Source: Polaribacter huanghezhanensis
GTDB taxonomy: Bacteria; Bacteroidota; Bacteroidia; Flavobacteriales; Flavobacteriaceae
Direction of reading: 5' to 3'
Length of the DNA stretch: 64,000 nucleotides
NCBI RefSeq assembly: GCF_030444335.1
Contig: NZ_CP128595.1
Span: 2,370,501 to 2,434,500, forward strand
Shown: positions 60,188-64,000 of the stretch, in pieces
How positions within the stretch are numbered: position 1 is the stretch's first letter
Layout of the letters: every line of letters starts with the position of its first letter
The notes under the pieces: model-generated
The model's database searches: none
What the model was told of the DNA's origin: nothing
What the model saw: the letters and a program-made list of their open reading frames with translations, nothing else
Position numbers and translations under genes: made by a program

Positions 60188-61270
60188 TTACATTTTTTCA
60201 TACATCGTTCTTAATTTTTTTCTTGTGATTGTTTTTTGCCAATCTTTACCTAAAGCGTTTTCCCAAAGTGGAACTAAACTTAAAGAAACATCAATCATTG
60301 TATCAAACTCTTTGTCTGTTAGGTTTTTACACAATCCTTTAGGAATATCAATATTGTGCTTTTTAACCATTAGTTTAAATTCTGCAACTCCTTCTGGGTA
60401 AAACTCCTCTAATTGATCAAAAACAATACAGTTTCCGATTCCGTGTTTAGTTCCTAAAAGATACGAAAGTCCATAACTCATAGCATGTGCAACTCCAACT
60501 TGAGAATATGCAATACTCATACCTCCATGCCAAGAAGCCATCATTAATTCGTCTTGACTTTCTTCATCACGAATGTCTTTTTCTATATATACTTTTCTAC
60601 ATAAATCCAACGATTTCTCTCCGTAACTCTGACTAAATGTGTTTAAAAAAGTTCCTGTTAGCGATTCTATACAATGTATATAACAATCCATTCCTGTGTA
60701 AAACCATTGGTTTGTTGGAACATCTTTACATAATTCTGGGTCTAAAACTACTTGATCAAATGGTGTATAATCAGAATTCATTCCTAATTTACGTTCTGGT
60801 CCAGTTAAAACTGTGGTTCTAGAAACCTCTGCTCCTGTTCCAGATATTGTTGGAATCCCAACATGATATACTCCTTGTTTTTTAACCAAATCCCAGCCTT
60901 GATAATCTGCAGAACTTCCTGGATTTGTTAACATCAAAGCAATTGCTTTTGCGTAATCTAACATCGTTCCTCCACCAATTCCGATAATTCCAGACGGAAT
61001 TTCATCAAACTCAGCAACTAAATCATCCCTATAACCATCAACATATTTTGTTTTTGGCTCTTCCTCTGCACTAACGTATATAATTTTATCATTAAAATGC
61101 AACGGAATTCTACTGATTAACCAGTCGTTTCCTTTAAAAACATCATCAACAATAAAGATAAATGGTGCTTTTTCGCTTGTACGTTCTGGTGTTAAAATTT
61201 CATCTAATTGATTAAAACATCCTCTACCGAAAACTACGCGAGGAACCATTGGGAAATTTCTAAAACTCAT
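60188..61270 (-). CDS. kdnB: 3-deoxy-alpha-D-manno-octulosonate 8-oxidase
   Basis: This 360-residue iron-containing alcohol dehydrogenase-fold enzyme has the nucleotide motif IIGIGGGTMLDYAKAIA near 97-113, GIPTISGTGAEVSRTTV and metal-ligand regions DCYIHCIESLTG and HAMSYGLSYLLGTKHGIGN. In Shewanella KdnB oxidises Kdo at C8 so that KdnA can aminate it to 8-amino-3,8-dideoxy-Kdo (Kdo8N) for lipopolysaccharide. The kdsB and kdnA genes upstream support this assignment. TATTTTTG (minus, 61291-61298) is the probable promoter. Confidence 0.85.
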   Translation of the reverse strand: MSFRNFPMVPRVVFGRGCFNQLDEILTPERTSEKAPFIFIVDDVFKGNDWLISRIPLHFNDKIIYVSAEEEPKTKYVDGYRDDLVAEFDEIPSGIIGIGGGTMLDYAKAIALMLTNPGSSADYQGWDLVKKQGVYHVGIPTISGTGAEVSRTTVLTGPERKLGMNSDYTPFDQVVLDPELCKDVPTNQWFYTGMDCYIHCIESLTGTFLNTFSQSYGEKSLDLCRKVYIEKDIRDEESQDELMMASWHGGMSIAYSQVGVAHAMSYGLSYLLGTKHGIGNCIVFDQLEEFYPEGVAEFKLMVKKHNIDIPKGLCKNLTDKEFDTMIDVSLSLVPLWENALGKDWQKTITRKKLRTMYEKM

Positions 61271-61305
61271 TGTGTTTAATTTATTTGTTACAAAAATACA
61301 TCAAT

Positions 61306-61998
61306 CTAAAGAAAAGTACGTATTTCTGATAATTTTTTTACTGTTTTATAGTCTGTTATTGATTGTTCTTTTGTAGAAACTTCTTCATGCGCCCAAGTTG
61401 TATGAAACGGAACGTGAATTGCTGAGGCACCAATGTTTACCAACGGAAGAATATCTGATTTTAACGAATTTCCAATCATTAATAATTGTTTGGATTTAAT
61501 ATCTAAATGTGATATTAATTTCTGATAATCTGCTTCTTTTTTATCCGTCATCACCTCTATGTGATGAAAATATTTTAACAACCCAGATTTTTCTAATTTC
61601 CGTTCTTGGTCTAACAAATCGCCTTTTGTAGCAACAATTAATTTATACTTTCCATATAATGATTTTAAAACACCTTCAACTCCATCAAGTAATTCGATTG
61701 GTTTTTCTAGCATTTCTTTCCCAATTTGTAAGACCTGTGCTATTTTTTGTTGACTGATTTTATAGTTCGAGATTTCTAAAGCACTTTCTACCATAGACAA
61801 CATAAATCCTTTTACACCATAACCATAAATAGAAAGATTTTTGATTTCGGTTTTAAACAATTCTTGATCTATTTTATTTTCTGTTTCATACGCAGCTAAT
61901 AATTTCGCAAATTGTTGTTCTGCTTCTCTAAAATACGTTTCGTTTACCCAAAGCGTATCATCAGCATCAAAAGCGATTACTTTTATTTTTTTATACAT
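61306..61998 (-). CDS. HAD-family hydrolase
   Basis: The 230-residue HAD phosphatase has motif I FDADDTLW (nucleophile Asp near 10-12), motif II VATKGD, and motif III/IV MIGNSLKSDILP. A helical C1 cap follows motif I. It sits between kdnB and kdsB and could be a sugar-phosphate phosphatase for this pathway, but it is not a KdsC-type capless enzyme, so the role is open. Confidence 0.85.
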   Translation of the reverse strand: MYKKIKVIAFDADDTLWVNETYFREAEQQFAKLLAAYETENKIDQELFKTEIKNLSIYGYGVKGFMLSMVESALEISNYKISQQKIAQVLQIGKEMLEKPIELLDGVEGVLKSLYGKYKLIVATKGDLLDQERKLEKSGLLKYFHHIEVMTDKKEADYQKLISHLDIKSKQLLMIGNSLKSDILPLVNIGASAIHVPFHTTWAHEEVSTKEQSITDYKTVKKLSEIRTFL

Positions 61999-62040
61999 TT
62001 TCTAAAATTAAAAAAACTCATAAAATAAATTCTTATCTGT

Positions 62041-62100
62041 TCGAGCGGAATCGAGAACTCATTAAAAGCTAAATTTAAATAACATCTCGACTCCGCTCGA
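62041..62100. repeat. Dispersed inverted repeat, copy 4
   Basis: TCGAGCGGAATCGAGA (62041-62056) and TCTCGACTCCGCTCGA (62085-62100) are complementary at 15 of 16 positions around a 28-nt loop. It separates the HAD gene from kdsB. Confidence 0.8.
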
Positions 62101-62117
62101 TGAGACAATGAAGAAGT

Positions 62118-62849
62118 TTAATCTTTTAAATATTTTTGTGCTTTAATCAAATCTTCGGGAGTATCAATTTCGATGCCCATAAAATCTGTTTCTACCATTT
62201 TTATTTTCTTACCGTATTCTAAATAACGGATACATTCAATTTTCTCCGTCGCCTCTAAAGAACGCATTGGCAAATGATAAAAATCTAAAATAGCTTGTTT
62301 TCTAAACGCATAAACTCCGATATGTTCAAAATAACGCGCACCCGCATTTTTATCTCTTGGATACGGAATTGGAGAACGAGAAAAGTACAAAGCAAAATCG
62401 TGTTCATCTACTATTACTTTTACGTAATTAGGATCTGTAATATCTTTCCAATCTGTAATTTCTTGCATTAACGAAGCCAAATCTATTTGATCAGCATCAT
62501 CTCCTTTAAAAACTTTTAAAACATCCTCTAAAGGTTGTTTTTTTACAAATGGCTCATCGCCTTGCACATTGACAACAATATCTACCTCTAAATTTTCAAC
62601 AGCTTCAGCGATTCGATCAGAACCGCATTCGTGTTCTTTAATACTCATGATTGCTTTTCCTCCAAACTTCTCCACTTCATCTTTAATGATTTCACTATCA
62701 GTAACTACATACACATCATCAAACAATGCTGTTTTTACAGTTGCTTCATAGGTTCTAACAATTACAGGTTTACCGCCTAAATCTGCCATTAATTTTCCAG
62801 GAAATCGAGTTGCTCCATAACGAGCCGGAATCATTGCAATAATTTTCAT
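62118..62849 (-). CDS. kdsB: 3-deoxy-manno-octulosonate cytidylyltransferase
   Basis: The 243-residue CMP-Kdo synthetase has [21 protein letters not shown] near 3-23, [19 protein letters not shown] near 86-104 with the catalytic Asp region, [21 protein letters not shown] and [15 protein letters not shown]. It activates Kdo or Kdo8N with CTP before transfer to lipid A. It lies just downstream of kdnA on the minus strand. Confidence 0.95.
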   Translation of the reverse strand: MKIIAMIPARYGATRFPGKLMADLGGKPVIVRTYEATVKTALFDDVYVVTDSEIIKDEVEKFGGKAIMSIKEHECGSDRIAEAVENLEVDIVVNVQGDEPFVKKQPLEDVLKVFKGDDADQIDLASLMQEITDWKDITDPNYVKVIVDEHDFALYFSRSPIPYPRDKNAGARYFEHIGVYAFRKQAILDFYHLPMRSLEATEKIECIRYLEYGKKIKMVETDFMGIEIDTPEDLIKAQKYLKD

Positions 62850-62930
62850 TCTTTATGAATTTTATTTTTAAAAATGAGATTCCTGCCTTACTGAATCTAG
62901 TTCAGCATAAATCGCAGGAATGACCTTAAT

Positions 62931-64000
62931 TTATAATACTGATTTAATTGCCGCAACCATGTTTGCTGCTCTTTCATTTACTTGTGCTTCTGTCCACGAT
63001 AATTTTATCAAACAAGAAATATTTCTTGAAATTAAATCATCAGATTGCGGGAATTTAGCCGTATTTAAATCTTGCATTCCGTTTACAATTTGATCTGATA
63101 ATGGAAATAAAGAAACTTGATCCTTTAAATGATTCCATTTGCGCACATAATGCCAATCGTTTTCGTAATAATTCCAATAGGCATCAACACCGTGTTCTTT
63201 AAAAGCTTTCACCACTTTGTCTGTCAATTCTTTAGTAGCCATAAAAAATGATAAAAACCCTGCGCTATCTCCAGCTTCATCCGGAATTCTTCTAAAAGTA
63301 ACTTCTGGAATTGTTTTTAAAGCATCTTTTAATACTTTTTTATTTTTACGTTGTGTTTCCACAAATCCATCTAAACGTCTAACTTGTGCCAAACCAACAG
63401 CAGCATTTAATTCTGAAATTCTAAAATTGTATCCTAAAAAGGGATGCGATTCTGCGCCTCTATCATTCCCAACATGATCGTGACCGTGATCTGTATAATG
63501 ATCAGCATTTACTGCTAAATTTGGATCGTTGGTAACCATTGCACCACCTTCACCACAGGTAATTGTTTTTACATAATCAAAAGAAAAACAACCTGCATCG
63601 CCTATTGTTCCTAGTTTATTTCCTTTATAAGAACCTCCAATTGCCTGACAAGCATCTTCTAATAAAATTAAATTGTATTTGTCGCATATTGCTTTTAACG
63701 CATCTAAATCTGCCATAGAACCACACATATGAACGGGCATTACAACCTTTGTTTTTGGTGTAATTGCAGCTTCCACAGCTTTTGGATCTAAAGTTAAGGT
63801 ATCATCTATTTCTACTAAAATCGGAGTTGCTCCGGCAGCTAAAATAGATTCGAAACTTGCCACAAAAGTAAACGTTGGCATAATTACTTCGTCTTCTGCT
63901 CCAACTCCTAACACTGCTAACGCAACATTTAAAGCAGTTGTTCCGCTACTTGTTAATTGCGCGTGTTTAACGCCTAAGTTATTTTGTAATTCTTGTTCTA
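62931..64000 (-). CDS. kdnA: 8-amino-3,8-dideoxy-D-manno-octulosonate transaminase (5' end beyond window)
   Basis: This DegT/DnrJ/EryC1-type PLP aminotransferase is open at the right edge; about 355 residues are visible and the first residues are missing. Motifs are TSSGTTALNVAL, PTFTFVASFE, EDACQAIGGSYKG and the PLP Lys in CFSFDYVKTITCGEGG, then YNFRISELNAAVGL. Because kdsB and kdnB follow, I assign Kdo 8-amination. A GTG at 63914 is not the start: the frame and family sequence continue upstream. Confidence 0.88.
   Translation of the reverse strand, partial: EQELQNNLGVKHAQLTSSGTTALNVALAVLGVGAEDEVIMPTFTFVASFESILAAGATPILVEIDDTLTLDPKAVEAAITPKTKVVMPVHMCGSMADLDALKAICDKYNLILLEDACQAIGGSYKGNKLGTIGDAGCFSFDYVKTITCGEGGAMVTNDPNLAVNADHYTDHGHDHVGNDRGAESHPFLGYNFRISELNAAVGLAQVRRLDGFVETQRKNKKVLKDALKTIPEVTFRRIPDEAGDSAGFLSFFMATKELTDKVVKAFKEHGVDAYWNYYENDWHYVRKWNHLKDQVSLFPLSDQIVNGMQDLNTAKFPQSDDLISRNISCLIKLSWTEAQVNERAANMVAAIKSVL

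Overview
The window looks like chromosome of a marine-type member of the Flavobacteriaceae (Bacteroidota; something like Polaribacter or Tenacibaculum). The DNA is very AT-rich. Recognisable promoters follow the Bacteroidota pattern (TTTG, about 19 nt, TAnnTTTG) instead of -35/-10 boxes. The genes include a gliding/type IX secretion C-terminal domain protein, a long NusB, an RprX/RprY-like two-component pair, tandem DUF5916 outer-membrane proteins and a Kdo8N (8-amino-Kdo) gene set. The genus call is inference. I see no tRNA, rRNA, CRISPR array, insertion sequence or prophage.

Layout. 1-1000 is the 5' part of a membrane-anchored AraC-type regulator. 1.5-27.8 kb is core chromosome: rdgB, a FecCD-type metal-chelate importer, an M28 peptidase, holA, a Sua5-type protein, a two-component system, coaE, a YbbR-like protein, yajC, nusB, a Leu/Glu-type dehydrogenase, an ABC exporter, a PUR-domain protein, menF with a thioesterase, an ABC-2 pair, a T9SS-sorted protein and uvrB. 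40.2-53.6 kb is again ordinary: sucC, two DUF5916 paralogues, a LolD-like ATPase, a DUF2400 protein, a BatA-like protein, a dihydroorotase-like pseudo-enzyme and an esterase. 53.6-55.4 kb is a four-gene metal-type operon. 56.4-60.1 kb holds a conserved unknown protein, an ECF sigma/anti-sigma set and small proteins. 60.2-64.0 kb is the Kdo8N cluster (kdnB, a HAD phosphatase, kdsB, kdnA).

The striking part is 27.9-40.2 kb. Here unrelated genes, all on the + strand, are separated by about 100-150 nt palindromic sites that end in ...AAC and G-TT.... Taking each site's G/TT as the junction, most of the resulting cassettes begin with a 9-15 nt sequence that is the reverse complement of their own last bases before the conserved AAC. 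That is the hallmark of integron gene cassettes. However, the core sites do not fit the canonical RYYYAAC/GTTRRRY boxes, and no integrase lies in the window. About ten cassettes are visible: an unknown protein, a Tat-exported aminotransferase, two TlpA-like lipoproteins, a secreted unknown, an O-methyltransferase, a glycosyltransferase plus STELLO-like pair, a frameshifted nuclease-like fragment, a ParDE toxin-antitoxin pair, and a hydrolase with a truncated racemase where the array is broken. A further solitary site-like element follows the metal operon. I consider this integron-like, possibly undescribed, cassette system the main discovery of the window.
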